Below, one piece after another: positions 63,936-64,000 of a stretch of DNA of 64,000 nt. Source of the DNA: Ornithodoros turicata. Its lineage: Eukaryota > Arthropoda > Arachnida > Ixodida > Argasidae. A model generated the notes under the pieces. It saw only the letters and a program-made list of their open reading frames with translations. It was not told the DNA's origin and did not search any database. The stretch's first letter is position 1, and each line of letters begins with the position of its first letter. The stretch lies in assembly GCF_037126465.1 (NCBI RefSeq), contig NC_088201.1, positions 20,196,550 through 20,260,549 on the forward strand, read 5' to 3'. A program made the position numbers and the translations under genes.

Positions 63936-64000
63936 CGAAATTCGAGCAGCGTGCAGCGAGCTTTGTTGTGACTTAAATCCCCGTTTTTTTTTTCTTTTTC

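Overview
This window looks like transposon-dense nuclear DNA from an arthropod, most likely a tick or another chelicerate. It has no operons, no bacterial gene packing, and no intact protein-coding gene that I can defend. Its recognisable coding matter is decayed transposon DNA: LINE (I/R1/LOA-like, with RNase H), BEL/Pao, Ty1/copia, pogo-like and mariner-like. It also holds tRNA-derived SINE copies, many TA-flanked palindromic MITEs, one hAT MITE with an 8-bp target duplication, microsatellites and homopolymers. The tick assignment rests on recalled similarity of the SINE and MITE ends to tick repeats, not on a host gene.

Layout. 0-6.4 kb: LINE ORF1 relic (minus), a 120-bp direct duplication, a hairpin and unassigned DNA. 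6.4-16.5 kb: a ~10-kb array made of a 12-bp minisatellite (near TTAGCTGATATT) alternating with a ~160-bp spacer, about 28 spacer copies. It is bounded by inverted copies of a 75-bp sequence. Each spacer carries a stretch resembling the minus strand of the local SINE. A compact LTR retroelement (918 bp, 171-bp LTRs with one difference, 4-bp target duplication) sits inside the array. A third, nearly identical copy of the 75-bp boundary lies at 18.2 kb with no array.

17-31 kb: a LINE ORF2 relic with a nested LINE tail, a BEL/Pao relic, a second LINE ORF2 relic interrupted by a (CAA)n insertion and followed by a diverged relative of the 918-bp element, then a minisatellite-bearing inverted-repeat element and a pogo transposase end. 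31-32.2 kb: a cluster of palindromic MITE copies. 33-38.5 kb: MITEs, SINE fragments, and a LINE ORF2 relic split inside its RNase H domain by about 1.77 kb of nested elements. 39.2-41.3 kb: Ty1/copia relic. 41.5-52.6 kb: a run of large palindromes/MITEs and a full-length SINE. 55-58 kb: LINE ORF2 relic, mariner relic, hAT MITE. 59-64 kb: a CpG-rich stretch ending in a strong splice-donor-like site (the best hint of a host first exon), a full-length SINE and two more MITE pieces.

The most unusual object is the inverted-repeat-bounded array at 6406-16517. The rest is best read as layered insertions, several of which can be ordered in time from their nesting and target-site duplications.
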